The notes below the pieces were generated by a model. That model saw nothing but the letters and a program-made list of their open reading frames with translations, was not told where the DNA came from and did no database searches. A program made the translations under genes and the position numbers. Source: Tsuneonella sediminis (GTDB lineage Bacteria; Pseudomonadota; Alphaproteobacteria; Sphingomonadales; Sphingomonadaceae). Taken from it: a stretch of 64,000 nucleotides of DNA. Shown in pieces: positions 16,923-26,211 of this stretch (its first letter is position 1; each line of letters opens with the position of its first letter). The stretch is from assembly GCF_051912845.1 (NCBI RefSeq), contig NZ_JBNCBU010000001.1, forward strand, positions 1,178,001 through 1,242,000, given 5' to 3'.

Positions 16923-17881
16923 CCATGACCCTCGACGATATCCGCACGCTCGCCGCCGCGATTCGCGGCGAGGTGGGCAAGGCGATCGTCGGCCAGGACG
17001 AAATCGTCGAGCACCTCACCGTCGCACTCCTGGCCGAAGGTCATGTCCTGCTCGAAGGGCCGCCGGGGACCGCCAAGACGTTCATTGCGCAATGCTTCGC
17101 GGGTGCGCTCGGACTCCAGTTCGGGCGGATCCAGTTCACCCCGGACCTGCTGCCGGGCGACATCCTGGGATCGAACCTGTTCGACTTCCAGACGAGCACG
17201 TTCACCCTCAGCCGCGGGCCGATATTCTGCGACCTTCTCCTCGCCGACGAGATCAACCGGACCCCGCCCAAGACGCAGGCGGCGCTGCTCGAGGCGATGC
17301 AGGAGCGCATGGTGACGCTCGACGGAGAAACCCACGCGTTGCCTCCGCGATTCATGGTCGTCGCGACACAGAATCCGATCGAGAGCCAGGGCGTCTACCC
17401 CCTCCCCGAAGCCCAGCTCGACCGGTTCCTGTTCAAGCTGGTGATACCGTATCCTTCGCCTAGCGAAGAAGCCGCGATCGTCACGCGATTCGGCCGCCGC
17501 CAGGGGCCGCCGCGTCCGGCCGACTTCGCGATTGAACGCGTTGCCGACCCGGACCGGCTGTCCGCAGCGTCGGCCGCGCTCGAGCAGGTGACGGTCGCCG
17601 AGGGCATCGTCGACTATGTCGTGCGGCTCGTACGGGCCACGCGCGAGAGCGCCGACCTTTCGACCGGCGCTTCTCCGCGCGCGGCGGTCGCGCTGGCAGG
17701 CGCAGCCCGCGCCCGGGCCGCGCTCGAGGGACGCGACTACGTCGTGCCCGACGACGTCAAGGCACTCGCCACCGCGGTCCTGCGCCACCGCCTCATCCTC
17801 AGCCCCGCGGCGGAGATCGAGGGGCGGCTGGTGGAGGATCTCGTCGCCGAGCTCGTCGAGCGGACCGAAGCGCCGCGGTGA
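16919..17881 (+). CDS. MoxR-family AAA+ ATPase
   Basis: Chaperone-like AAA+ ATPase thought to assemble or activate partners carrying von Willebrand or DUF58 domains. The 320-residue product is typical: Walker A EGPPGTAKT (about 44-52), Walker B LLLADEINRTPPKTQAALLEAMQ, sensor 1 ATQNPIE, and the C-terminal lid with SPRAAVAL. It overlaps the DUF4350 gene by four bases and is followed at once by DUF58, its usual partner. Substrate unknown. Confidence 0.92.
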   Translation: MTMTLDDIRTLAAAIRGEVGKAIVGQDEIVEHLTVALLAEGHVLLEGPPGTAKTFIAQCFAGALGLQFGRIQFTPDLLPGDILGSNLFDFQTSTFTLSRGPIFCDLLLADEINRTPPKTQAALLEAMQERMVTLDGETHALPPRFMVVATQNPIESQGVYPLPEAQLDRFLFKLVIPYPSPSEEAAIVTRFGRRQGPPRPADFAIERVADPDRLSAASAALEQVTVAEGIVDYVVRLVRATRESADLSTGASPRAAVALAGAARARAALEGRDYVVPDDVKALATAVLRHRLILSPAAEIEGRLVEDLVAELVERTEAPR

Positions 17882-17888
17882 TGCTGGC

Positions 17889-19202
17889 GTGATCGTCCCC
17901 ACCGCCCGCACCGCCTGGCTGGCGGCGTTGGCCGCGCCGGTGGCGCTGCTGATTGCCGCGTCGGCGCCGGCTGCGTGGGCCGTTGCGCCTGCGGCGGGCA
18001 CGATGCTCCTTCTTGCGGTGCTGCTCGATGCGGCGATGGCGGGGCGGCTCGCCGGGTGGCGCGTGGTCGTCCCCCCCTATGCCGAGGTTGGCGAGCCGAT
18101 CGCGATCCGCGTATTCGCCGATGTCTCCGGCGGCGCACGGGGAGGATCGGTAGAGGCCGTTCTCGCGCTCGATACGCGCCTCGCCGTCCACGGACGCGCA
18201 GCGATGCGCCTGGCGCCCTCGGGCGGGGCGTGGCAGGGCGATGTTTCGGTCACGCCCCACCGCCGAGGTACCGGAACGCTCGAGCGGCTGTGGCTGCGCT
18301 GGAGCGGCCCGCTCGGCCTCGGCGCCCGGCAGGTCTCGCATCCGCTGGATGAGGCGATCCGCATCTCGCCCGACCTGTCGCCGGTGCGCAGCCCCGCGCT
18401 CCGGCATTCCCTGCGCAATGCGGCGTTCGGGATCGTCGCCCGCCGGATCCGCGGCGAGGGGACCCAGTTCGAGGCGCTGAGCGAATACCATCCCGGTATG
18501 GACCGGCGTCGGATCGACTGGAAATCGAGTGCGCGGCACACCCGGCTGTTCGCACGCGAGAACGAGGCCGAACGCAACAACCAGATCGTCTTCGCGTTCG
18601 ATTGCGGACTGGCGATGTGCGAACCGGTCGACGGCCTGCCGCGCATCGACCGCGCGGTATCGGCCGCGCTTGCCGCTGCATGGGTGGCGATCAAGGGCGG
18701 CGACCGGGTGAGCCTGTTCGGCTTTGCCCGCCGGCCCGAGGTGATGACACCCTTTTACGGAGAGACCCGCGCATTCCACCGCCTGCAGTCGGCCGCAGCC
18801 GAGCTCGATTACCATGCCGAGGAGCCGAACTTCACGCTCGTGCTGGCGACGCTTGCCGCGCGGCTGAAGCGCCGCAGCCTCGTCGTGCTGTTCTCCGACT
18901 TCACAGACCCGACCAGCGCCGAACTGATGGTGGAGAGCCTCGGCCGGGTGGCTGAAAAGCATCGCGTGCTGTTCGTCACGATTGAAGACAGCGAGTTGAC
19001 CGCGCTGCAAGGCGCCGAGCCAAACGACGTCGACACGCTCGCCACCGCGGTTGCCGCCGACACGCTGGCGCGCCAGCGTGCGATCGTGCTCCAGCGGGTG
19101 CGCCAGCTCGGCATAGACGTGATCGAGGCGCCCTGGGACGCGATCGGCTATCGCCTGATCGACCGCTATCTCGACGTGAAACGCACGGGAGAGATCGGGT
19201 GA
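17889..19202 (+). CDS. DUF58 domain protein
   Basis: The 437-residue protein has two N-terminal membrane helices (about 8-48), a beta-rich middle region, and the DUF58 core with YHPGMDRRRIDWKSSARH (around residues 205-222) and a vWA-like fold (FAFDCG, SLVVLFSDFTD). GTG 17889 is used because upstream codons fall inside moxR. It is the predicted partner of the preceding MoxR ATPase and overlaps the SpoIIM-like gene by four bases. No metal-dependent adhesion site is evident. Confidence 0.85.
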   Translation: MIVPTARTAWLAALAAPVALLIAASAPAAWAVAPAAGTMLLLAVLLDAAMAGRLAGWRVVVPPYAEVGEPIAIRVFADVSGGARGGSVEAVLALDTRLAVHGRAAMRLAPSGGAWQGDVSVTPHRRGTGTLERLWLRWSGPLGLGARQVSHPLDEAIRISPDLSPVRSPALRHSLRNAAFGIVARRIRGEGTQFEALSEYHPGMDRRRIDWKSSARHTRLFARENEAERNNQIVFAFDCGLAMCEPVDGLPRIDRAVSAALAAAWVAIKGGDRVSLFGFARRPEVMTPFYGETRAFHRLQSAAAELDYHAEEPNFTLVLATLAARLKRRSLVVLFSDFTDPTSAELMVESLGRVAEKHRVLFVTIEDSELTALQGAEPNDVDTLATAVAADTLARQRAIVLQRVRQLGIDVIEAPWDAIGYRLIDRYLDVKRTGEIG

Positions 19203-20233
19203 GCGGCTTCGCGCAGGGCCTGGCAGGTATCGAAGCCGCGGTTTTGCGGTCGGACCGGTTCCGGCTCGCGCGCGAACACGACTGGACCCGGCTCGAACGG
19301 ATCGTGACCGCGATGGAAAAGGGCCGTCTACGGAGACTTCCGGACGAGGACGTGCTGGCGCTACCGGCGCTCTACCGTACCGCCGCCTCGAGCCTAGCGG
19401 TCGCGCGCGAAACCTCGCTCGACGCGGCCACCCTCGCCTATCTCGAGGGGCTCGTGCGGCGAGCCTGGTACCAGGTGTACGGCCCGCGGCAGGGATTCGC
19501 ACGGTGGTTCGCGGGCTTTCTCGGTGGCGGACTGTCCGCGGCGGTGCGCGGCATCTGGCTCGACATCTGCATCGCGCTTGCAGTGATGGTGGCCGGGCTG
19601 GTTTCCGGCTGGCTGCTCGTGAGCGGTGACGAGGAGTGGTACTGGACGCTGGTTCCCGACCAGTTCGCCGATACCCGGGTCCCCGGGGCGAGCCGCGAGG
19701 TACTGCTGAAGGCGCTGGGTACCGAGGAGACCGCGGCGGGCCTCACCGGGTTCGCGGCATTCCTTTTCCAGAACAACGCCGGGGTCGCGATCCTTGCGTT
19801 CGCGCTGGGCTTCGCTTTCGGGATCCCTACGCTGATGCTGCTGCTGCGCGAGATGGCCACGCTGGGCGCGATGCTGTGGCTATTCTCCACCCGCGATCTC
19901 ACGATCGACTTCGTCGCGTGGCTCTCGGTCCACGGTACGACCGAACTGTTCGCGATCCTCCTTGCCGGGGCCGCGGGCCTTCACGTGGGACGGGCGATGG
20001 CATTTCCCGGCGACCGCACGATCATGGCGGCGACCGCGGCGGCGGGACGGCGCGCGGCGACGGTGATGGTGGGGGTCGTCATGATGCTGGTGGTCGCCGC
20101 AATCCTCGAGGCGTTCCCGCGCCAGCTCGTCGGCGAGACATGGGAGCGGTTGACGATCGGCGGCGCAATGCTCGCTGGCTGGCTCGCCTATTTCTTCGCC
20201 CTTCGCCCCGGTCCCGCGGGAACCTCGGCATGA
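19199..20233 (+). CDS. SpoIIM-like (stage II sporulation protein M) membrane protein
   Basis: A 344-residue polytopic protein of the SpoIIM superfamily (PF01944). A soluble N-terminal helical part with RLERIVTAMEKGRLRRL is followed by about six membrane helices, with the conserved FLFQNNAGVAILAFALGF and HGTTELFAILLAGAAGL motifs in the last ones. The organism need not sporulate: family members occur widely beside MoxR and DUF58. GTG start overlapping the DUF58 stop. Role in the membrane unknown. Confidence 0.85.
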   Translation: MSGFAQGLAGIEAAVLRSDRFRLAREHDWTRLERIVTAMEKGRLRRLPDEDVLALPALYRTAASSLAVARETSLDAATLAYLEGLVRRAWYQVYGPRQGFARWFAGFLGGGLSAAVRGIWLDICIALAVMVAGLVSGWLLVSGDEEWYWTLVPDQFADTRVPGASREVLLKALGTEETAAGLTGFAAFLFQNNAGVAILAFALGFAFGIPTLMLLLREMATLGAMLWLFSTRDLTIDFVAWLSVHGTTELFAILLAGAAGLHVGRAMAFPGDRTIMAATAAAGRRAATVMVGVVMMLVVAAILEAFPRQLVGETWERLTIGGAMLAGWLAYFFALRPGPAGTSA

Positions 20234-21156
20234 CCGCCGCTGCGTTCACGCCCTATGATGCTAAGCGACGGCGCGTCGTCGTCACGCCCGAGGGGATCGC
20301 GCTGCCGTTCGTCATCGCGACGCGCGGCGCGCGCTTCGGCGCGCTGATGCTCGACTACCTCATCCTGCTCTTCTCGACGATCGCGGTCACCCTCATGTTC
20401 GTCTGGGTCGCGGGAGGGGTTTCAACGTTAGCGGGGACGGGGATCGACGGAAGCGGCGCGGATGAATTCCTGCAGGTCGCGTGGACCCTGTTCTGGTTCC
20501 TCGCGTGGAACGGGTACTTCCTCGCCTTCGAACTGGGACCGCGCGGCGCGACGCCCGGCAAGCGGATCGTCGGCATCCGGGTCGCCGCGCGGCCCGATGC
20601 CAGCGGCGGCGGCCAGCGACTGACCGCCGAAGGGGTGATCGCGCGCAACCTCCTGCGCGACATCGAGCTGTTTCTGCCGCTGGTCTTTTTGCTGGTCGCC
20701 CCCACCGGCGAAACCGGTGCGGCCGGCTGGGCCGGTCTTGCGTGGCTGCTGATCTTCACTCTCTTCCCGTTCTTCAACCGCGATGCGCTGCGCGCGGGCG
20801 ATCTGGTCGCCGGGACCTGGGTCGTCGAGGCGCCGCGCGCGAAGCTCGACCGCGTGCTCTCGTCCGCGACCGGAGCGCGGGGTGCCAGCACGGTGACGGG
20901 CACGACCTACCGGTTCTCGGACCGCGAACTCTCGGTCTACGGCGAGCACGAGTTGCAGACGCTCGAGAGGGTCCTGCGGGACGACCTGGCCGAAGCGATC
21001 GCGTCGGTCCACGAAGCGATATGCCGAAAGATCGGATGGCATCCCGGCACGGGTGACGAGCGCGCCTTTCTCGAGGCCTATTACGCCCAGCTGCGGGCGC
21101 GGCTCGAGGGCGGAATGCGGTTCGGCAAGCGAAAGGCGGACAAGTTCAGCGACTGA
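20230..21156 (+). CDS. RDD family membrane protein
   Basis: A 308-residue protein with the RDD signature (ATRGARFGALMLDYLILLF, GATPGKRIVGIRV, GDLVAGTWVVEAP) over about four membrane helices, then a cytoplasmic C-terminal domain of about 90 residues rich in charged helices. Coupled to the SpoIIM-like gene by a four-base overlap; last gene of the block. RDD proteins are assigned transport roles in a few cases, but no substrate can be read here. Confidence 0.82.
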   Translation: MTAAAFTPYDAKRRRVVVTPEGIALPFVIATRGARFGALMLDYLILLFSTIAVTLMFVWVAGGVSTLAGTGIDGSGADEFLQVAWTLFWFLAWNGYFLAFELGPRGATPGKRIVGIRVAARPDASGGGQRLTAEGVIARNLLRDIELFLPLVFLLVAPTGETGAAGWAGLAWLLIFTLFPFFNRDALRAGDLVAGTWVVEAPRAKLDRVLSSATGARGASTVTGTTYRFSDRELSVYGEHELQTLERVLRDDLAEAIASVHEAICRKIGWHPGTGDERAFLEAYYAQLRARLEGGMRFGKRKADKFSD

Positions 21157-21195
21157 ACCTGCCCGCCCCTCCCGTCCGCGGCTTGGCGGATCCGG

Positions 21196-21648
21196 CTATT
21201 TCTTCCATTCCATCTTGCGCAGGAGCATCGACCCCACGACCTCGCGGTACGACGCGCGGCCGGCCGATTCCTCCTGCAGCTTCTGCTCGGTCCGCTTGTA
21301 CCGGGCCATCATAACCTGCCGGCGCCGTTCGGCCTCGGCGTTGTCGACGAATTTCGGGAAGTACCGGACGATGTACAGGTCCGGTTCGCCCTTGCGGGGA
21401 AACTCGTTGATGAGGATCTCGTAGCGGGTGTTCCAGCCCTGCGAGACGAAATAATCCTCGTTCGCGCGCCACTCGCCCGCCAGCCATTGCGCGTACTTGA
21501 GCGATGCACCGTCGGAGATGTCGATGCCCGTCACTTCGACATAATCGCCGCCGTCGAACGGCCAGGGGTCGGCCTGCGCCGCTGCTGCCTGTGGCAGGGC
21601 AAAGGCTAGACAAGCGGCGGCCGAGGCCGCCAGGATCTTCGATTTCAT
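21196..21648 (-). CDS. secreted protein of unknown function
   Basis: A 150-residue exported protein. The signal peptide ends near AAAAQA (residue 25); the mature part has a VEVTGIDISDG strand segment, an aromatic-rich middle (WLAGEWRANEDYF, YEILINEF, DLYIVRYFPKFVD) and a basic C-terminal helix with ARYKRTEQKLQEE. ATG 21648 is chosen since GAGGGG lies seven bases before it, and one base from the alternative ATG at 21654. I recognise no named family; the look is that of a conserved sphingomonad periplasmic protein. Convergent with the RDD gene. Confidence 0.65.
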   Translation of the reverse strand: MKSKILAASAAACLAFALPQAAAAQADPWPFDGGDYVEVTGIDISDGASLKYAQWLAGEWRANEDYFVSQGWNTRYEILINEFPRKGEPDLYIVRYFPKFVDNAEAERRRQVMMARYKRTEQKLQEESAGRASYREVVGSMLLRKMEWKK

Positions 21649-21828
21649 GTGCATTCCCCTCGTTCGGCTCCGCCAGGTACGGCGGGGCTCCATATGGCAG
21701 GGGAGTCGGGCGACCCATATGCGACCTCGTTATTGAGCCAGCCCCCGAGCGGACTATACGCTAGGCCTTTCAAAGAACTGGAGTCAACTGGCCTTGCCTT
21801 AGCAGGTCCGCGCGGGCAGATCGGACCA

Positions 21829-22293
21829 ATGCCCGCCTATCGCATCGTCCGCGACGACCTGACGCAGCCCACGGTACTGGCGCTCCTCCAACTGCATCTC
21901 GACGAGATGAGCCGGTGGTCGCCGGCCGAGAAGGTCCACGCGATGCCAGCCGAGCGCCTGCGCGCGGACGACGTCACGTTCTTTTCCGCGTGGGACGGCG
22001 ATACCGTAGCCTCGGTCGGTGCCCTGCGCGATCTCGGCGCCGGGCGTGGCGAATTGAAGTCGATGCGCTCTGCGCCCGAGTATCGCGGCAGGGGCGCCGG
22101 CAGGGCCATGCTTGGCCGGCTTCTGGAGGAAGCGGTCGCGCGGGGGATGACCTGGCTCGGCCTCGAGACCGGCCGACCGGCGCCCTTCCGGGACGCGCAG
22201 GCCCTCTATGCTGCGAACGGCTTCGTCGAGTGCGCGCCTTTCGGCGATTACGTTTCCGACGATTTCAGCATGTGCATGGAACGCCGTCTGTGA
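21829..22293 (+). CDS. GNAT family N-acetyltransferase
   Basis: A 154-residue GNAT-fold protein. The acetyl-CoA-binding A motif is RSAPEYRGRGAGRAMLGRLLEEA (around residues 82-104, R/Q-x-x-G-x-G/A type), followed by LGLETG and ALYAANGFVECAPFGDY (motif B). The acceptor is unknown; peptide, polyamine and antibiotic substrates are all possible. It overlaps the beta-lactamase gene by four bases, so the two are translationally coupled. Confidence 0.85.
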   Translation: MPAYRIVRDDLTQPTVLALLQLHLDEMSRWSPAEKVHAMPAERLRADDVTFFSAWDGDTVASVGALRDLGAGRGELKSMRSAPEYRGRGAGRAMLGRLLEEAVARGMTWLGLETGRPAPFRDAQALYAANGFVECAPFGDYVSDDFSMCMERRL

Positions 22294-23210
22294 CCTTCGA
22301 CCGCCGCGGGTGCCTCGCAGGAACCGCCGCGCTCGCTATCGGCGCATGTGTTCCGCTCGATACCTCGACGGGCGGCCGGCTCGCGGCAAAGCTGCGGGTG
22401 ATCGAGGCCGGGCTCGGGGGTGAACTGGGAGCAGCATTCCTTGATCCGGCGCAGCGCGCCGCGCTGGGCCACCGGCAGGATGAGCGGTTCGCGTTATGCT
22501 CGACGTTCAAGACCACGCTCGCCGCGCTCGTTCTCGCGCTCGACAGCGATGGCCGGCTCGATGCGGACCCCCTCGTCCGCTGGAGCGCGGCCGACCTGCT
22601 GTCCTACGCACCCTTTGCGCGCGAGCGCCTCGCAAGCGGAGCCACGGTTCGCGAACTGGCCCGCGCGGCGCAGGTCCTGTCCGACAACACTGCGGCGAAC
22701 CTGCTGCTCGAACGGGTAGGCGGCCCGCGGGCGGTCACGCAATTCTGGCGCGAGCTCGGCGACCAGGTCAGCCGGCTCGACCGGATCGAGCCGGATCTCA
22801 ACTTCGTTCCAAGCGGGACCGCGCAGGACACGACGACCCCTGCCGCCATGGCCCGGACGCTGCACGCGCTGGTGACCGCCGGACCGCTCGACGCGTCTCG
22901 CCGCGGGATCCTGCGCGAGTGGATGCGCGAGACCGCAACGGGGCTCAGGCGGGTCCGGGCGGGCCTGCCCGACGGCTGGGAAGCGGGCGACAAGACCGGC
23001 AACTCGGGCGACTGGCCGGGCATGGGATACACGCGGTGCGATATCGGCTACCTCGCGGCGCCGACGGGCGATGTCGTGACCTTTGCGGTTTATCACCGCG
23101 CGCCCATGCTCGCGCCGCCTCCGCCCCAGGCAGTCGATGCAGCTTTTGCCGAAATCGGCCGCACGCTCACGGCGTGGGTGCGCGATACTTACCGGGTCAC
23201 TCCCGCCTGA
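22290..23210 (+). CDS. bla: Class A beta-lactamase
   Basis: Serine beta-lactamase of 306 residues with every class A signature in place: STFK (Ser71), SDN (131-133), EPDLN (Glu167) and KTG (Lys235). Numbering is within one of the Ambler scheme. The N-terminus DRRGCLAGTAALAIGAC combines a twin-arginine-like pair with a possible lipobox Cys20, so export may be Tat-dependent and the enzyme membrane-anchored. GTG start inside the GNAT gene's stop. No LysR-type ampR neighbour, so expression is probably constitutive. Chromosomal class A enzymes of this kind occur in sphingomonads. Confidence 0.92.
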   Translation: MTFDRRGCLAGTAALAIGACVPLDTSTGGRLAAKLRVIEAGLGGELGAAFLDPAQRAALGHRQDERFALCSTFKTTLAALVLALDSDGRLDADPLVRWSAADLLSYAPFARERLASGATVRELARAAQVLSDNTAANLLLERVGGPRAVTQFWRELGDQVSRLDRIEPDLNFVPSGTAQDTTTPAAMARTLHALVTAGPLDASRRGILREWMRETATGLRRVRAGLPDGWEAGDKTGNSGDWPGMGYTRCDIGYLAAPTGDVVTFAVYHRAPMLAPPPPQAVDAAFAEIGRTLTAWVRDTYRVTPA

Positions 23211-23244
23211 AGACGCACCGTCGGGTCGGATGAGGCCGCCCGCG

Positions 23245-24288
23245 TCACTCGTCGGCGAAGATGGCAACCTCGCTCAGGCCTTCGGCGGTTGCCCGGCCCC
23301 GGTACATGCCCGGCGTGTTCATTGCGAAAACCGGCATGCCCGATGGGCTCACCACGATCACCCCGCCGTCGCCGCCCATTTCGCCGACCTCGGCCATCAC
23401 CCCGTCGACGATGCGCTGCAGGACGTCCGTGGTCAGCGGGACCTCCTCTGTTTCGCCGTTCAGGGTCAGCTTGCGCGCCGCCTTCACCCGCTCGCAAATC
23501 GTGTGCGCAACCGCGACCCGGATGAAGTATTCACCCGAACCCGTCGCGCTCACGGCGCAGGCGGCATCGTCGGCATAGGTGCCTGCCCCGATGACCGGGC
23601 TGTCGCCTATCCTGCCCCAACGCTTGCCGGTCATCCCGCCGGTCGATGTTCCGGCGGCGAGGTGCCCGGCCCCGTCGCGCGCGACCGCGCCGACAGTGCC
23701 GTACTTGAACTCGACGTCGAGCGCAGAGAGGTTCTCGCTCTTGAGCCGTTCGAGCTGTTCGCGCCGCTGCGGGGTCGCGAACCAGTCAGGCGAGACGATC
23801 TCGAGATCGCGATCGCGCGCGAATTCCTCCGCCCCCCTGCCCGACAGCATGACATGGCGTCCGTCATCCATCACCGCGCGGGCCAGGAGGATCGGGTGGC
23901 GCACGACGTGGATTCCGGCGACAGCCCCCGCCTTGCGGCCGTTTCCGTCCATGATCGATGCGTCGAGCTCGTTGATCCCGTCCCACGTAAACACCGCGCC
24001 GCGGCCGGCGTTGAACTTCGGGTCGTCCTCGAGGATCGTGATTGCGGCAGTCACCGCGTCCACCGCCGCGCCGCCGCCTTCCAGCACCTTGCTCCCGGCA
24101 TCGAGCGCGCGCTGCAACGCGGCCTTGTATTCGGCTTGCTGCTCGGGCGTCATGCGGGCGCGCTCGAGCACGCCGGCGCCGCCATGGATGGCGAAGCTCC
24201 AGCCCGGCTCGCCAGAAGGTTCGTGCGCGGGGGCAGGGGTGGCGATCGTCATGGCGAGACCCAGAATGGCAAGGAGTTGCAGCCGCAT
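23245..24288 (-). CDS. Isoaspartyl peptidase / L-asparaginase (Ntn hydrolase)
   Basis: Removes isoaspartyl residues from peptides and has asparaginase activity; plant-type Ntn-hydrolase autocleaved before a Thr. The 347-residue precursor carries a signal peptide ending in APAHE (about residue 22), so it acts in the periplasm. Family markers: IHGGAGV, KFNAGRGAVFTWDG, the cleavage site YGTVGAVARD (Thr198 becomes the nucleophile), and AAGTSTGGMTGKRWGRIGDSP. It lies 18 bases after a PAP2 gene on the same strand. Confidence 0.92.
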   Translation of the reverse strand: MRLQLLAILGLAMTIATPAPAHEPSGEPGWSFAIHGGAGVLERARMTPEQQAEYKAALQRALDAGSKVLEGGGAAVDAVTAAITILEDDPKFNAGRGAVFTWDGINELDASIMDGNGRKAGAVAGIHVVRHPILLARAVMDDGRHVMLSGRGAEEFARDRDLEIVSPDWFATPQRREQLERLKSENLSALDVEFKYGTVGAVARDGAGHLAAGTSTGGMTGKRWGRIGDSPVIGAGTYADDAACAVSATGSGEYFIRVAVAHTICERVKAARKLTLNGETEEVPLTTDVLQRIVDGVMAEVGEMGGDGGVIVVSPSGMPVFAMNTPGMYRGRATAEGLSEVAIFADE

Positions 24289-24306
24289 TTCAGTCCGATA
24301 GGCCGA

Positions 24307-24846
24307 TCAGAATGCGAAGTCGACGGTCGCGCCGCCGCCCGTACTGCCGCCCCATGGAACGACCGCGACGCGCCTGCCGGCGAGCGGGCGGGTGAGGAGC
24401 AGGCCCGATGCCGTTCCAATCGCCGCGCCGGCGGCGACATCGTACCAACGGTGCTTACGCGCCTCGACCCGCGCGGCGCCGACGAACGTCGCGAGCACGA
24501 AGGCGGGTATGCCCTCGCCCGACCCCCGCCGCTCGTAGATCGACGCGGCGGCCGCGAACGAGGCGGCGGTATGCCCGGAGGGAAAGCTGCGATCGTCGCT
24601 GCCATCGGGACGCATACTGGGGAAGGCATCCTTAAGACCGGAGGCCACGGCATAGGCGGCGCCCACCGACATGCCCGCCTGCAGCGCGCCCCTGGCATCG
24701 CCGGTCGCCGCCGGCACGCCCGCCGACCAGACACCGAGCGCGACCGCGCCGAGGTCGCTGGCCCTGTCCCACCCTGCTTCCGAGGCGGTGGCCGGGACGG
24801 AAAGGGCGAGAAACGCAGCGGCAAAAACGGGTGTGGTGGTACGCAC
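24307..24846 (-). CDS. PAP2-family phosphatase
   Basis: A 179-residue secreted or membrane-associated acid phosphatase of the PAP2 superfamily. After an N-terminal signal-like segment the three signature motifs are seen: KDAFPSMRP (motif 1), FPSGHTAASFA (motif 2, catalytic SGH) and ARVEARKHRWYDV (motif 3, R and H). GTG start at 24846. Probably co-transcribed with the isoaspartyl peptidase. Substrate could be phosphatidate, undecaprenyl pyrophosphate or a small phosphoester. Confidence 0.85.
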   Translation of the reverse strand: MRTTTPVFAAAFLALSVPATASEAGWDRASDLGAVALGVWSAGVPAATGDARGALQAGMSVGAAYAVASGLKDAFPSMRPDGSDDRSFPSGHTAASFAAAASIYERRGSGEGIPAFVLATFVGAARVEARKHRWYDVAAGAAIGTASGLLLTRPLAGRRVAVVPWGGSTGGGATVDFAF

Positions 24847-24977
24847 GAACGCTTCTGTAGCATCGGCCGTGCTGGGGGAAAGCCCGCCCGCGCGTCAGGT
24901 TATCCACCGCCCGATTTCGCGATTTACCCTACGACATGATAGGCTTGTGTCTCGGCACTGAAGGGGAGAGCGGTGTT

Positions 24978-26171
24978 ATGCAGATGGGGAATTATCGTTT
25001 CGACGAAGAGCTTGCGATGGAGATCGGCGAAAAGCTGCTCTGGGCGCTGCTCATACTCGCGGTTACCTGGGCGCTGGCGAAGGCGGCCAAGTGGGCTTTC
25101 GCCAAGCTCGTCGACAACGTCGCGTTCTTCCGGCGCGGCACCGGCACCGGGGCGAGCCTCGGCGAATCGCTGGGCAAGATCGTCGCGTTGCTGATCTGGC
25201 TGTTCGGCCTTCTCGCCATCCTCCAGGTGTTCCAGCTCGGCGGGGTGATGAGCCCGGTGCAGACGTTGCTCAACAACGTCATGGACTTCATCCCGAACCT
25301 GATCGGGGCGGGCCTCATCTTCTTCATCGGCCTGATGGTCGCCAAGATCGTCCGCGACCTGGTGGTGACCTCGCTCCAGACCGTGGACTTCGACAAGTGG
25401 GCCAACCGCGGCGGGGTCGACACGATGACCGGGAACACGACGATCAGCACCACGATCGGGACGGTCGTCTACGCGCTTATCGTCATCCTGGTGTCGATCT
25501 TCGCGCTGGACGTACTCCAGCTCGAGAGCGTGTCGGAACCGGCGAGCGACATGCTGCGGCTGATCTTCGACGCGATCCCCCGGATCATCGGCGCCGCGTT
25601 GCTGCTCGGCATCGGCTACCTGATCAGCAAGTTCGTGGTGCAGTTGCTCAAGGAAGTGATCGGCGGCCTCGGCGTCGACCGGGCGATCGGCGCGACCGAG
25701 CTGCTCCCTGACGGGACGACCGCGACCGACGTGATCGCCCGCGTGGCGCAGATCGCTATCGTGCTGTTCTTCGCCATTGCCGCCACGCGGCTGCTCGGTT
25801 TTCCCGAGTTGACCGCGATCCTCGATGAGGTGCTCGAGCTCGCCGGCCGGGTGGTGTTCGGTGCAGTCGTGATCGCGGTCGGTTTCCTGATCGCGCGGCT
25901 GCTCGTCCGGATGATTTCGGGGGCCGGCGAGGAAAGCCTGGCCGGGACGATCGTGAAGTGGGCGACGATCTTCGTGTTCACCTTCATGGGATTGAGCTTC
26001 ATGCAGGTCGGCGACGAGATCGTGCGGATATTCTTCAGCGCGCTGGTCATCGGCGGCGCGGTGGCGGCGGCGCTGGCCTTCGGCCTCGGCGGGCGCGACT
26101 GGGCTGGCCGCAAGCTTGAGGAATGGGACGGTCGCGCGCGCAGCGGGCGCGGCGATCCGCCGACGATCTGA
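24978..26171 (+). CDS. CmpX-like small-conductance mechanosensitive channel protein
   Basis: A 397-residue inner-membrane protein with about nine hydrophobic helices arranged as repeats of the conserved TM helix domain (PF05552), e.g. FIPNLIGAGLIFFIGLMVAKIVRDLV and its echo AIPRIIGAALLLGIGYLISKFVVQLL. The C-terminal segment ALVIGGAVAAALAFGLGGRDWA is the family's typical end. Start ATG 24978 has GGGGAGAG seven bases before it. Homologues such as CmpX affect envelope stress in Pseudomonas. No regulator adjacent. Confidence 0.82.
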   Translation: MQMGNYRFDEELAMEIGEKLLWALLILAVTWALAKAAKWAFAKLVDNVAFFRRGTGTGASLGESLGKIVALLIWLFGLLAILQVFQLGGVMSPVQTLLNNVMDFIPNLIGAGLIFFIGLMVAKIVRDLVVTSLQTVDFDKWANRGGVDTMTGNTTISTTIGTVVYALIVILVSIFALDVLQLESVSEPASDMLRLIFDAIPRIIGAALLLGIGYLISKFVVQLLKEVIGGLGVDRAIGATELLPDGTTATDVIARVAQIAIVLFFAIAATRLLGFPELTAILDEVLELAGRVVFGAVVIAVGFLIARLLVRMISGAGEESLAGTIVKWATIFVFTFMGLSFMQVGDEIVRIFFSALVIGGAVAAALAFGLGGRDWAGRKLEEWDGRARSGRGDPPTI

Positions 26172-26211
26172 CTTCAACACGCACGGAAAACAACCTACGG
26201 GGCGCAGGGTC

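Noticed and set aside
17616..17888. A fused moxR-DUF58 reading
   Set aside because: The DUF58 frame is open upstream, but that stretch is inside moxR in another frame; the two genes are separate and adjacent.
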